Shown: positions 24,164 through 32,217, counted from the first letter of the stretch. The stretch: 45,499 bases of DNA from Nocardia kruczakiae NBRC 101016 (GCF_001612965.1 NZ_BDBL01000054.1:1-45499), one strand, 5' to 3'. The notes: a model not told the origin generated them from the letters alone. Numbers and translations are program-made.

Positions 24164-26731
24164 TCACCGGCCGACGATCAGCCCGTCGCCGTCGGGCGCG
24201 ACGTTGACCTTCACCAGATCGCCGTCGGTGACCTCACCGGCCAGCAGTTCCTTGGCCAGCGAATCGCCGATGGCCTGCTGGATCAGCCGCCGCAGCGGCC
24301 GGGCGCCGTAGACCGGGTCGTAGCCGCGCACGGCCAGCCAGAACCGCGCCGAATCGCTGACGTCCAGCTTCAGCCGCCGCTGCGAGAGCCGCTTCTGCAG
24401 TTGCGCCAGCTGGATGTCGACGATGTGCTCGAGCTGTTCCTCGTCGAGCGCGGAGAACATCACCACATCGTCGAGGCGGTTGAGGAATTCCGGCTTGAAC
24501 GCCGAGCGCACGGCGTTCATCACGAACTCCTTCTCGCCGCCGGCACCCAGGTTGGAGGTGAGGATGAGGATGGTGTTGCGGAAGTCCACCGTGCGGCCCT
24601 GACCGTCGGTGAGCCGTCCTTCGTCCAATACCTGCAGCAGGATGTCGAAGACGTCGGGGTGCGCCTTCTCGATCTCGTCGAACAGCACCACCGTGTACGG
24701 CCGTCGCCGGACCGCCTCGGTGAGCTGGCCGCCCTGGTCGTAACCGACGTATCCGGGCGGGGCGCCGACGAGGCGAGCCACCGAGTGCTTCTCGGAGTAC
24801 TCGCTCATATCGATGCGGGTCATCGCCCGTTCGTCGTCGAACAGGAAGTCGGCCAGAGCCTTGGCCAGCTCTGTCTTACCGACACCGGTCGGTCCGACGA
24901 ACATGAACGAACCCGTCGGCCGGTTCGGGTCGGCGACCCCGGCCCGGGCGCGGCGCACCGCATCGGAGACGGCGGTGACGGCCTCGGCCTGTCCGACGAC
25001 CCGATGGCCGAGTTCCTCTTCCATCCGCAGCAGCTTCTGGGTTTCGCCCTCGAGCATGCGGCCGACCGGGATGCCGGTCCACGAGGAGACCACTTCGGCG
25101 ATGTCGTCCGGTCCGACCTCCTCCTTGAGCATCACCTCGTCCTCGAGGCTGCCGCTGCCTGCCTTGCCGGCATTCTTCTCGGCTTCGGCGAGCTGCTTCT
25201 CGAGCTGCGGGATGCGGCCGTAGCGCAGTTCGGCGGCCTTGCCGAGATCGCCGTCGCGTTCGGCGCGCTCGGATTCACCGCGCAGCGCCTCCAGCTGTTC
25301 CTTGATCGTGCGGACCGAGTCGATGGCCTGCTTCTCGTTCTGCCAGCGCGCCATCAGCTGGTTCAGCTTCTCGCGGTCGTCGGCCAGCTCCTGGCGCAAC
25401 TTGTCGAGTCGCTGCTTGGACGCCTCGTCGGTTTCCTTGGCGAGGGCGACCTCCTCGATCTCGAGGCGGCGCACCGCCCGTTCGACCTCGTCGATCTCGA
25501 CGGGCCGCGAGTCGATCTCCATGCGCAGCCGGGAAGCCGACTCGTCGACCAGGTCGATGGCCTTGTCGGGCAGGAAGCGGGAGGTGATGTAGCGATCGCT
25601 GAGGGTCGCGGCGGCCACCAGCGCGGAGTCGGTGATCCGCACACCGTGGTGCACCTCGTAGCGTTCCTTGAGTCCGCGCAGGATGCCGATGGTGTCCTCC
25701 ACCGACGGCTCGCCGACCAGCACCTGCTGGAACCGCCGCTCCAGGGCGGCGTCCTTCTCGATGTGCTGACGGTATTCGTCGAGCGTGGTCGCACCGACCA
25801 GACGGAGTTCACCGCGCGCCAGCATGGGTTTGATCATGTTGCCGGCGTCCATGGCCGATTCGCCGGTCGCGCCGGCGCCGACGATGGTGTGCAGTTCGTC
25901 GATGAACGTAATGATCTGTCCGGCACTGGATTTGATCTCCTCCAGCACCGCCTTGAGCCGTTCTTCGAACTCACCGCGATATTTCGCGCCGGCCACCATC
26001 GCGCCGAGGTCGAGCGAGACCAGTGTCTTCCCGCGCAGCGACTCCGGAACGTCGCCGGCGATGATGCGCTGGGCCAGCCCCTCGACGATGGCGGTCTTAC
26101 CGACACCGGGTTCGCCGATGAGCACCGGGTTGTTCTTGGTACGCCGGCTCAGCACCTGCACCACGCGCCGGATCTCGGTGTCGCGGCCGATGACCGGATC
26201 GAGTTTGCCCTCGCGGGCGGCGGCGGTCAGATCGGTGGAGTACTTCTCCAGCGCCTGATAGGTGCCCTCGGGGTCCGCACTGGTCACGCGGGTGTTGCCA
26301 CGTACCGCGGTGAACGCCTCGCGCAGCGCGTCGGCGGTGGCGCCGTACTTCAGCAGCAGCTGCGAGACGTCGGAATCGCCCTCGGCCAGCCCCACGACGA
26401 CGTGCTCGGTGGAGACGTACTCGTCACCGAGTTCGGTGGCGAGGCGCTGACCGGCGGTGATCGCGGCGAGCGCTTCCCGGCCGAGCTGCGGCTGAGTGGT
26501 CGCGCCGGTCGCGCGGGGCAGCCGGTCGACGATGTCCTGTGCCTCGCGCCGCACGGTTGCCGGGTCGACCGCGACAGCCTTGAGCAGGGGGGCGGCGATG
26601 CCGTCGGTTTGATCCAGCAGCGCCACCAGCAAGTGAGCCGGACGAATCTCCGGATTTCCGGCGGCCGAGGCCGCCTGCAGGGCCGCCGTCAGGGCAGCCT
26701 GAGTCTTGGTGGTGGGGTTGAACGAGTCCAC
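24164..26731 (-). CDS. clpB: ClpB disaggregase
   Basis: An 855-residue AAA+ Hsp104/ClpB chaperone that, with DnaK-DnaJ-GrpE, extracts proteins from aggregates. Order: N-terminal Clp domain (1-145); first AAA+ (Walker A GEPGVGKT near 205, Walker B FIDELHT); coiled-coil middle domain (about 410-525, RLEIEEVALAKETDEASKQRL); second AAA+ (Walker A GPTGVGKT near 605, LFDEIEKAH, sensor RLDDVVMFSAL). The GTG at 26731, with GGAAGG five bases upstream, yields VDSFNPTTKTQAALT, matching mycobacterial N-termini; a GTG two codons earlier overlaps that ribosome site. A HAIR-like repeat and a sigma-H-like promoter lie upstream, so HspR repression and stress induction are expected. Confidence 0.97.
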   Translation of the reverse strand: MDSFNPTTKTQAALTAALQAASAAGNPEIRPAHLLVALLDQTDGIAAPLLKAVAVDPATVRREAQDIVDRLPRATGATTQPQLGREALAAITAGQRLATELGDEYVSTEHVVVGLAEGDSDVSQLLLKYGATADALREAFTAVRGNTRVTSADPEGTYQALEKYSTDLTAAAREGKLDPVIGRDTEIRRVVQVLSRRTKNNPVLIGEPGVGKTAIVEGLAQRIIAGDVPESLRGKTLVSLDLGAMVAGAKYRGEFEERLKAVLEEIKSSAGQIITFIDELHTIVGAGATGESAMDAGNMIKPMLARGELRLVGATTLDEYRQHIEKDAALERRFQQVLVGEPSVEDTIGILRGLKERYEVHHGVRITDSALVAAATLSDRYITSRFLPDKAIDLVDESASRLRMEIDSRPVEIDEVERAVRRLEIEEVALAKETDEASKQRLDKLRQELADDREKLNQLMARWQNEKQAIDSVRTIKEQLEALRGESERAERDGDLGKAAELRYGRIPQLEKQLAEAEKNAGKAGSGSLEDEVMLKEEVGPDDIAEVVSSWTGIPVGRMLEGETQKLLRMEEELGHRVVGQAEAVTAVSDAVRRARAGVADPNRPTGSFMFVGPTGVGKTELAKALADFLFDDERAMTRIDMSEYSEKHSVARLVGAPPGYVGYDQGGQLTEAVRRRPYTVVLFDEIEKAHPDVFDILLQVLDEGRLTDGQGRTVDFRNTILILTSNLGAGGEKEFVMNAVRSAFKPEFLNRLDDVVMFSALDEEQLEHIVDIQLAQLQKRLSQRRLKLDVSDSARFWLAVRGYDPVYGARPLRRLIQQAIGDSLAKELLAGEVTDGDLVKVNVAPDGDGLIVGR

Positions 26732-26807
26732 GATCACCTTCCTACGGTCGTCTCGCGTGGTTGTCGGTCAGGTCCGCGCGGGCCGCACGAACTCTTCTGG
26801 ACAGTTC

Positions 26808-26834
26808 AACGCGGTAGGAGTTGAGTCTGTTCCG
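26808..26834 (-). promoter_or_regulatory. Candidate sigma-H-type promoter for clpB
   Basis: On the minus strand CGGAACA (-35, ending at 26828) and CGTT (-10, 26811-26808) are separated by 16 bases, matching the mycobacterial SigH pattern GGAACA-N16/17-CGTT. The predicted start is about 60-65 bases before the clpB GTG. The -35 box lies within the HAIR-like repeat. Confidence 0.6.
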
Positions 26835-26840
26835 CTCAAG
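26820..26840. promoter_or_regulatory. HspR-binding HAIR-like inverted repeat upstream of clpB
   Basis: GTTGAGT-N7-GCTCAAG matches the HAIR consensus CTTGAGT-N7-ACTCAAG at 12 of 14 arm positions. It overlaps the sigma-H-like -35 box and lies 89 bases from the clpB start. HspR, encoded 4 kb away, is the expected ligand. The divergent flavohemoglobin gene shares this intergenic region. Confidence 0.8.
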
Positions 26841-26883
26841 TTTGACATATTCTCCGAACCTGCGGCCAATCGTTTCACCCTCG

Positions 26884-26907
26884 GCGGATCTGGGTAAAGT
26901 GATCCGC
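26884..26907 (+). promoter_or_regulatory. Inverted repeat around a candidate -10 box, upstream of the first flavohemoglobin
   Basis: GCGGATC (26884-26890) and GATCCGC (26901-26907) are perfect 7-bp arms. The 10-base centre contains TAAAGT (26895-26900), a plausible -10 element, with TTTCAC 16 bases upstream as a weak -35. A repressor bound here would block the promoter of the gene starting at 27010. Confidence 0.45.
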
Positions 26908-27009
26908 TCATCACCGTACGACCACGGTTTTTTCGGGGATACTGGTCCGCGGAGGCCGACGACACGGCAGTTGTGGTCGGACACATTGAAGGAAAGGAAG
27001 CTCGACGTC

Positions 27010-28167
27010 GTGGATGCGCGTTCGGCAGCGCTGGTCCGCGCCAACTTCCGATCGATCGTCGAGGCGCCGCAAGGGCCCGAACGACTGATCGGCGCGTTTT
27101 ACAGGCATCTGTTCGCGGAGGCTCCCGGCCTGCGCGACTTGTTCCCGCACACGATGGATATGCAGCCCAAGCGGGTGTGTACCGCCATCCAGTTCGTGCT
27201 GGATCATCTGGAGAACTGGGATCGCGCCCAGGGGTTCCTGGAACAGTTGGCTCTCGACCACCGCAAATACGGTGTCGAGGCGGCACATTACGATGCCGCC
27301 GGACGCGCGTTGCTCGCCGCCTTCGTCACCTACAACGGCCCGCTCTGGACGCACGATCTGGAAGACGGCTGGCGCGATATCGCGATCCTCATCTCGGCCT
27401 CGATGGCCATCGGCGCCAATTCCGACACCTCGCGACCGTATTGGGAAGCGACGGTGGTCGGCCATCGGCGCGTACTCGACGACCTGGCTATCGTGCGCCT
27501 GCAGTCCGACGAGCCGATCCCCTATCAGGCCGGCCAGTACGTGCCGGTGTCGATCCCGCAGCGGCCGAAGATGTGGCGGTATCTGTCCCCGGCCATTCCC
27601 ACGAACCCGTACGGCGAGATCGAATTCCACGTCCGCAAGGTCCGCACCGGATGGGTCAGTCCCGCGATCGTCGGTGAAACCGAGGTCGGCGACACCTGGT
27701 TGATCGCCGGACCGCTGGGTGGCCTGCACATCGACACCGAATCACAGCGCGATGTGCTGATGATCGGCTCCGGCACCGGAATCGCGCCGCTGCGTGCTCA
27801 ATTGATCGAGATGGGCCGGCGCGGCGTCAACCCGCGCGTGCACTTCTTCATCGGCGGCCGCTATCCGTGCGATCTCTACGACGTGGAGAACATGTGGCAG
27901 CTGTCGCTGAGCAATCCGTGGCTGACGGTGGTGCCGGTCTGTGAGAGCGATACGAATCCGTGGTGGCATCCGCATCCGCCCGCCGATCCGCCCTACGGCA
28001 TGCATCGGCGGCTGATCGGGAATCTGGGCGCGGTCGTGGCCAGCTTCGGTTCATGGTCGGATCGCCAGATCCAGATCGCCGGATCGGCGCGGATGATCGC
28101 CGATACCAAGCGGGCGCTGCTGGCGGTCGGCACCCCCGAACACATCATCGCCGCCGATCCGGTGTGA
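27010..28167 (+). CDS. Type II flavohemoglobin (globin-FAD-NAD), Rv0385-like
   Basis: A 385-residue protein. The globin domain (1-140) has TyrB10 at 31 (FYRHLF), GlnE7 at 52, proximal HisF8 at 84 (DHRKYGV) and Tyr94. The position of the Hmp relay Glu (Glu135) is Ala136. The FAD domain (145-245) has R-Y-L-S at 190-193 instead of R-x-Y-S. The NAD domain (247-385) has GSGTGIAP (253-260), but ends in DPV without the C-terminal aromatic and has Ala-Gly in place of the Cys-Gly-Pro block. Type II enzymes in mycobacteria are reported to be linked to D-lactate oxidation and lack strong NO dioxygenase activity. The start is GTG at 27010 with GGAAG nine bases upstream. Divergent from clpB, as Rv0385 is. 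Confidence 0.88.
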   Translation: MDARSAALVRANFRSIVEAPQGPERLIGAFYRHLFAEAPGLRDLFPHTMDMQPKRVCTAIQFVLDHLENWDRAQGFLEQLALDHRKYGVEAAHYDAAGRALLAAFVTYNGPLWTHDLEDGWRDIAILISASMAIGANSDTSRPYWEATVVGHRRVLDDLAIVRLQSDEPIPYQAGQYVPVSIPQRPKMWRYLSPAIPTNPYGEIEFHVRKVRTGWVSPAIVGETEVGDTWLIAGPLGGLHIDTESQRDVLMIGSGTGIAPLRAQLIEMGRRGVNPRVHFFIGGRYPCDLYDVENMWQLSLSNPWLTVVPVCESDTNPWWHPHPPADPPYGMHRRLIGNLGAVVASFGSWSDRQIQIAGSARMIADTKRALLAVGTPEHIIAADPV

Positions 28168-28292
28168 GGGGCAATCGGTAGGCAACCGGGCCTCCGCGGC
28201 GTACCTTGGTGGGCGGGTCCGCACGCACGGGACCGGGCCCGGCACAAGACTTTTCGGACGCGGCAGATATCCCGCGGATCACAGGAGGAACG

Positions 28293-29078
28293 GTGACGTT
28301 GGGGCCGGATGAGACCGGAGAGATTCGGCTGGACGCGCCGACGGAATGGTCGTCGACCGTCGTCGGACACCATCGGCTGCGCCACGATCTCGCGGTGGTC
28401 CGGTTGATCGGCGAATTCGTCCCGTTCGAACCGGGCCAGTCGGTCGAGGTCCAGATTCCACAGCATCCGGGTATGCGACGCCGGTTGTCGCCCGCACTGC
28501 CGCCCTCCCTCGACGGCAAACTGGAATTCCACGTCCGCACCGTCCCGGGCGGATGGTGCAGCGGATCGATCGTCACCGAAACGGCCCCCGGCGACGAGTG
28601 GCGGATCAGTGCCCCGGCGGGGTGGCTGAGCGTCGATCCCGGCACCACCGACCTCGTGATGATCGCCGGCGGAACGGGTTTGGCGCCGATGCGCTCACTG
28701 CTGCTGGATCTGTCCCGTCGCCCGCAGCCGCCGCGCACGCATCTGTTCATCGGCGGACGCAGCCCGCGCGACCTCTACGCCTCCGACATGCTCTACCTGC
28801 TCGCCGGCGAGATGCCCTGGCTGACGGTGATCCCGGTGGTCGAGAAGGCCGAGGATCCGAATTGGGTCGACCAGTGGTACGAGAGTTGCCGCGTGGATGT
28901 CGGATTCGATGTCGACGAGATGCTCGAGGGCACGCTGGCCGATGTGGTGGGCGATATGGGCCCGCTGCTGCACCACCAGGTCCTGGTGTGCGGCTCACCC
29001 GGAATGACCCAGGCCACGCTGGAAGTGCTGGTCAATACGGGCACGCCGGCGGAGGCGATTCGCTTCGACGGGCTCTGA
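28293..29078 (+). CDS. Globin-less flavohemoglobin-type FAD/NAD reductase
   Basis: A 261-residue protein homologous to the reductase half of the two flanking flavohemoglobins. The FAD domain (about 18-115; EWSSTVVGHHRLRHDLAVVRL) carries R-R-L-S-P-A at 63-68, parallel to R-Y-L-S-P-A in the neighbours. The NAD domain has GGTGLAP at 126-132 and LFIGGRSPRDLY. Unlike its neighbours it keeps a CGSPGM block near the C-terminus. No globin and no ferredoxin domain is present. The start is GTG at 28293, with AGGAGG four bases upstream. It lies 125 bases after the first flavohemoglobin on the same strand, so cotranscription is likely. A partner electron acceptor, possibly one of the flavohemoglobins, is expected but unseen. 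Confidence 0.8.
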   Translation: MTLGPDETGEIRLDAPTEWSSTVVGHHRLRHDLAVVRLIGEFVPFEPGQSVEVQIPQHPGMRRRLSPALPPSLDGKLEFHVRTVPGGWCSGSIVTETAPGDEWRISAPAGWLSVDPGTTDLVMIAGGTGLAPMRSLLLDLSRRPQPPRTHLFIGGRSPRDLYASDMLYLLAGEMPWLTVIPVVEKAEDPNWVDQWYESCRVDVGFDVDEMLEGTLADVVGDMGPLLHHQVLVCGSPGMTQATLEVLVNTGTPAEAIRFDGL

Positions 29079-29108
29079 CCCGCCCCGGGACCCGCTTCGG
29101 CCTGGCGT

Positions 29109-30278
29109 CTAGAGCAGCGGATCGTGGCGGATGTTCTCGGTGGGCGTGCCCGCCGCCATCAACCGGAATTTGGTGGTCTGCACCGTACTCGGAGATCCGA
29201 CGATCTGGACATCGCAGTCCGACCAATCGCCGCCGCGAGCCACGACGGCTCCGATCTGTCCCGTTTCACGCGGCGCTATGCCCGGAAGATCGGGTTCGAC
29301 ACGCTCGGGATGGTAGTACCACCAGGGGTTGTCGTCGCTTTCGGTGACCGGAACGACGGTGAGCCACTTGTTCGCGACGGCCAGTTCGCTCAGCGTCGGC
29401 AGATCGTAGAGATCGCACGGATGGTGTCCGCCGACGAACAGATGAACCTTCGGATTGGATCTACGTCGGGACATCGCCAGCAATTGCGCACGCAGCGGCG
29501 CGATTCCGGTGCCGCAGCCGACCATCAGCATCTTGCGACGCGTATTGCGCGGCACCCCGAGCCCGCCCAGCGGCGCCCCGAGCAGCCACTGATCGCCGAT
29601 CGCGGTGTGCCCGACCATCGCCGGACTCACCCAGCCGCCGCTGACGCTGCGAATATGGAATTCGATCTCACCCTCGGGATTCGCCGGAATCGCCGGGGAC
29701 AGGTATCGCCACATCCGCGGGCGGGCCGGAATCTGCACGCTCACATATTGTCCGGCCGCATAGGACATGGGCTGGTCGAGCCGCAGCCGCACGACGACCA
29801 GATTGCACAGCACCTCGCGATGTTCGACGACGGTTCCGGTCCATACCGGCGGCGTCGTCTCCAGTTCGGCGGCGCCGATCATCGTCTCGGTCATCAGCCC
29901 GAGGCCGGCGTCCCAGGCCTGCTCCACCTCGTCGGTCCACAATTCGGTCCCGGCATGGGCGCGTAAGGCGCTTTTGAGCGAATTGCCCACGGCGGCATAA
30001 TGTTCGGCGACCACGCCGTATTTGCGATGGTCGCGACCGAGCTGGGCCAGGAAGGGCAGTAGCTGCTCGGGCTCCTCCAGCCGGTCCACGGCATAGCCGA
30101 TGGCCTTGACCAGCCGGTCGCGCTGCACCTCCAGGGCGGCGGGGAAGAAGTCCCGGAGCTGCGGATATTCGGTGAAGAGCAGGGCGTAGAAGGAGCGGGC
30201 GAGCTGTTCGGGGCCGCCGTCCTCCGCGGCCACCGCCTTGAACGTCGTTCTGATCAACGCGACGGTCCGCGAATCCAT
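29109..30278 (-). CDS. Second type II flavohemoglobin
   Basis: A 389-residue paralogue of the protein at 27010-28167 with the same order: globin (Tyr31, Gln52, His84, Tyr94; Ala137 at the relay-Glu position), FAD domain with R-Y-L-S at 191-194, NAD domain with GCGTGIAP at 254-261. The block MWRYLSPAIP is identical in both. The C-terminus ends in Leu-Leu. The start is ATG at 30278, giving MDSRTVALIR; ribosome site weak (GGGGTTG). It is convergent with the reductase gene (30 bases apart) and lies downstream of hspR on the same strand, beyond a strong palindrome, so it probably has its own promoter. Confidence 0.87.
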   Translation of the reverse strand: MDSRTVALIRTTFKAVAAEDGGPEQLARSFYALLFTEYPQLRDFFPAALEVQRDRLVKAIGYAVDRLEEPEQLLPFLAQLGRDHRKYGVVAEHYAAVGNSLKSALRAHAGTELWTDEVEQAWDAGLGLMTETMIGAAELETTPPVWTGTVVEHREVLCNLVVVRLRLDQPMSYAAGQYVSVQIPARPRMWRYLSPAIPANPEGEIEFHIRSVSGGWVSPAMVGHTAIGDQWLLGAPLGGLGVPRNTRRKMLMVGCGTGIAPLRAQLLAMSRRRSNPKVHLFVGGHHPCDLYDLPTLSELAVANKWLTVVPVTESDDNPWWYYHPERVEPDLPGIAPRETGQIGAVVARGGDWSDCDVQIVGSPSTVQTTKFRLMAAGTPTENIRHDPLL

Positions 30279-30590
30279 CTGTCCACAACCCCATTTCGCA
30301 CGTCGAACACGGGCCGGCCCGGTGAGCGCGGTGCTGCCGGACACGCGGCGCAGCCGATGGAGACCGAGTGTAGGCGAGGTTTGCCAGGCGCGGGACGCAC
30401 TGATGGAACAACAGGGAGGTAATTCGGCCGAACCAAGGTCCGCGGGTGTGTAGGCCCCTGGAAACCGACTCAAAGACCGTGACACGCCATGTATTTCGGC
30501 CTGTTCGGGAGTGGTTGTGCATGACCCGATACGCGATTTTCAGATTTGCCGGTCGCATGCTGGGCAATCGTCCGGCATCCAGATACGCGA
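30279..30590 (-). promoter_or_regulatory. Upstream region of the second flavohemoglobin
   Basis: No convincing gene lies between the flavohemoglobin start and the hspR terminator. On the minus strand TACACT (30372-30367) is a good -10 box about 90 bases before the start codon; no clear -35 is seen. A perfect 10-bp palindrome TTCGGCCGAA (30423-30432) lies about 50 bases further upstream and could be an operator. Open frames here are low in GC at third positions and have no family features. Confidence 0.4.
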
Positions 30591-30616
30591 ACAGCGCCCC
30601 CGATCGGGGGCGCTGT
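30591..30616. terminator. 26-bp perfect palindrome downstream of hspR
   Basis: Two 13-base arms, ACAGCGCCCCCGA and TCGGGGGCGCTGT, join without a loop gap, 33 bases past the hspR stop codon on the minus strand. It is a strong GC hairpin without a U-tract and is probably the end of the dnaK operon. Confidence 0.8.
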
Positions 30617-30648
30617 CGCACAGTGTGTTCGACGCCGGCCGAACCCGC

Positions 30649-31044
30649 TTACCGCCGTTTGTTGCGCGGCTGCCACACCACCAGTGCGGTACTGCGTTGC
30701 GGTGGAGCGAGATCGGGCCGGTGCCCGGCGCGCAGGCGGTCGACCTCGGCGGTCAATTCACCCACCCGCTGCTGCAGCGCCTCGACCTGATTGGTGAGTT
30801 CGATGATCCGCTTGATCCCGGCCAGGTTGACGCCCTCGTCCTGGGACAGGCGCTGCACCTCGCGGAGCAGTTCCACATCCCGTGACGAATAACGCCGGCC
30901 GCCGCCGGAAGTGCGTTGCGGCGTAACCAATCCCAGCCTGTCGTAGGTCCGCAGCGTCTGCGCGTGCATTCCCGCCAGCTGAGCCGCCACCGAGATCATG
31001 AAGTACTCGGTGCCGGTTGCCCGATTCTTCGGATCACCGTTCAT
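30649..31044 (-). CDS. hspR: HspR heat-shock repressor
   Basis: A 131-residue MerR-family repressor. The winged helix-turn-helix (about 13-80) has SVAAQLAGMHAQTLRTYDRLGLVTPQRT and the wing GGGRRYSSRDVELLREVQRL. A short coiled coil (about 85-106, QVEALQQRVGELTAEVDRLRAG) follows, then a basic C-terminal tail (WQPRNKRR). HspR, with DnaK as co-repressor, binds HAIR sites and represses the dnaK operon, clpB and some small heat-shock genes. Its ATG directly abuts the dnaJ stop codon, so it is the last gene of dnaK-grpE-dnaJ-hspR and is autoregulated. HAIR-like sites occur upstream of dnaK and clpB in this window. Confidence 0.96.
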   Translation of the reverse strand: MNGDPKNRATGTEYFMISVAAQLAGMHAQTLRTYDRLGLVTPQRTSGGGRRYSSRDVELLREVQRLSQDEGVNLAGIKRIIELTNQVEALQQRVGELTAEVDRLRAGHRPDLAPPQRSTALVVWQPRNKRR

Positions 31045-32217
31045 TTACGCACCTGCCCAACCTGCGCGCGGGTCGAACCCGCCGGCCTTCTCCGCCTCCG
31101 CGTAACGCCGTAGCGCTTCGGAGGCTTCGTCGTCCAGCTTCTGCGGTACCGCGACCTTCACCGTGACCAGCAGGTCACCGGCGCCGCCGCCGCGCTTGGG
31201 CACACCGCGCCCGCGCACCCGCAGCGTCCGGCCGTCGGCGGTGCCGGGTGGCACCTTCACTCCGACTCTGCCTTCCAGTGTAGGCACGGAAACCGTTGTA
31301 CCCAACACCAATTCGCTGTAGCTGACCGGCAGCACCAGGGTCAGGTCGTCGCCGTTGCGGCCGAAGACCTTGTCCTGGCTGACGTGCACGGTGACGAACA
31401 GGTCACCCGCCGGCGCGCCGCGCAGGCCCGCCTCGCCCTGACCGGCCAGCCGGATCCGCTGCCCGTCGCGCACCCCGGGCGGGATGCGCACCGTGATGGT
31501 GCGGGTCCGGTTCTGGATACCGGTGCCGTGACAGTCGGTGCAGGGATCGTCGATGATCGAGCCCGTTCCACGGCAGTCGTCGCAGGGTTCGCTGAACCCG
31601 AACGCGCCCTGGTTGCGGCTGATCACGCCGGACCCGTTGCAGTGCGGGCACACTCGCGGGCTGGTGCCCGGCTTGGCGCCGCTGCCGTGACAGGTCGTAC
31701 ACGGCGACGGACTGGTCATCCGCAGCGGAACGGTCACGCCCTGGGCCGCTTCACGGAACCCGAGAGTCGTCTCGGTCTCCACATCGCTGCCCCGTCGCGG
31801 GCGCGACGTGGTCCGTGTGCCGCCGCGGTTGAACAGGCCGCCCAGGATATCCCCCAGACCACCGTCACCCGCGCCGGCGGCCGCACCCCCGAAGATGTCA
31901 CCCAGGTTGAATTCGTTGGAGAAGCCGCCACCGCCGGTGTAGCCGCCACCCGGTGCGTAGCCGCCGCGGCCGAAACCGCCGCTGGCGAACAACCGCCGGG
32001 CCTCGTCGTACTCCTTGCGCTTCTCCGGATCGGACAGCACGGCGTGCGCCTCGCTGACCGCCTTGAAGCGCTCCTCGGCCTTGGTATCTCCCGGATTCTT
32101 GTCCGGATGCAGATCCCGGGCCAGTTTCCGGTAGGCCTTCTTGATCTCGTCCTGGGTCGCGCCGGAGGAAATACCCAGCTCTTTGTAGAAGTCCTTTTCC
32201 AGCCACTCCCGATTCAC
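31045..32217 (-). CDS. dnaJ: DnaJ co-chaperone (DnaJ1 type)
   Basis: A 390-residue type A Hsp40 that stimulates DnaK ATPase and delivers substrates. The J domain (about 8-75) has HPD in RDLHPDKNPGD. A Gly/Phe region (about 80-140) follows. The zinc domain has four CxxCxGxG repeats (CTTCHGSG, CPHCNGSG, CDDCRGTG, CTDCHGTG), then the C-terminal substrate domains (VRIPPGVRDGQRIRLAGQGE). It begins 39 bases after grpE and touches hspR. The WLEKDFYKELG N-terminus is typical of the actinobacterial operon-linked copy. Confidence 0.97.
   Translation of the reverse strand: MNREWLEKDFYKELGISSGATQDEIKKAYRKLARDLHPDKNPGDTKAEERFKAVSEAHAVLSDPEKRKEYDEARRLFASGGFGRGGYAPGGGYTGGGGFSNEFNLGDIFGGAAAGAGDGGLGDILGGLFNRGGTRTTSRPRRGSDVETETTLGFREAAQGVTVPLRMTSPSPCTTCHGSGAKPGTSPRVCPHCNGSGVISRNQGAFGFSEPCDDCRGTGSIIDDPCTDCHGTGIQNRTRTITVRIPPGVRDGQRIRLAGQGEAGLRGAPAGDLFVTVHVSQDKVFGRNGDDLTLVLPVSYSELVLGTTVSVPTLEGRVGVKVPPGTADGRTLRVRGRGVPKRGGGAGDLLVTVKVAVPQKLDDEASEALRRYAEAEKAGGFDPRAGWAGA

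Noticed and set aside
23903..26824. A 973-codon open frame antisense to clpB
   Set aside because: It is a codon-phase shadow of clpB; no ribosome site, motif or plausible composition.
26821..27009. A 63-codon N-terminal extension of the first flavohemoglobin
   Set aside because: The extension would run through the HAIR site and promoter; GTG 27010 has GGAAG upstream and fits the length of Rv0385.
30279..30485. A 69-codon N-terminal extension of the second flavohemoglobin
   Set aside because: The extension has no homology to the globin paralogue, which begins at the matching VDARSAAL/MDSRTVAL position, and it covers a good -10 box.
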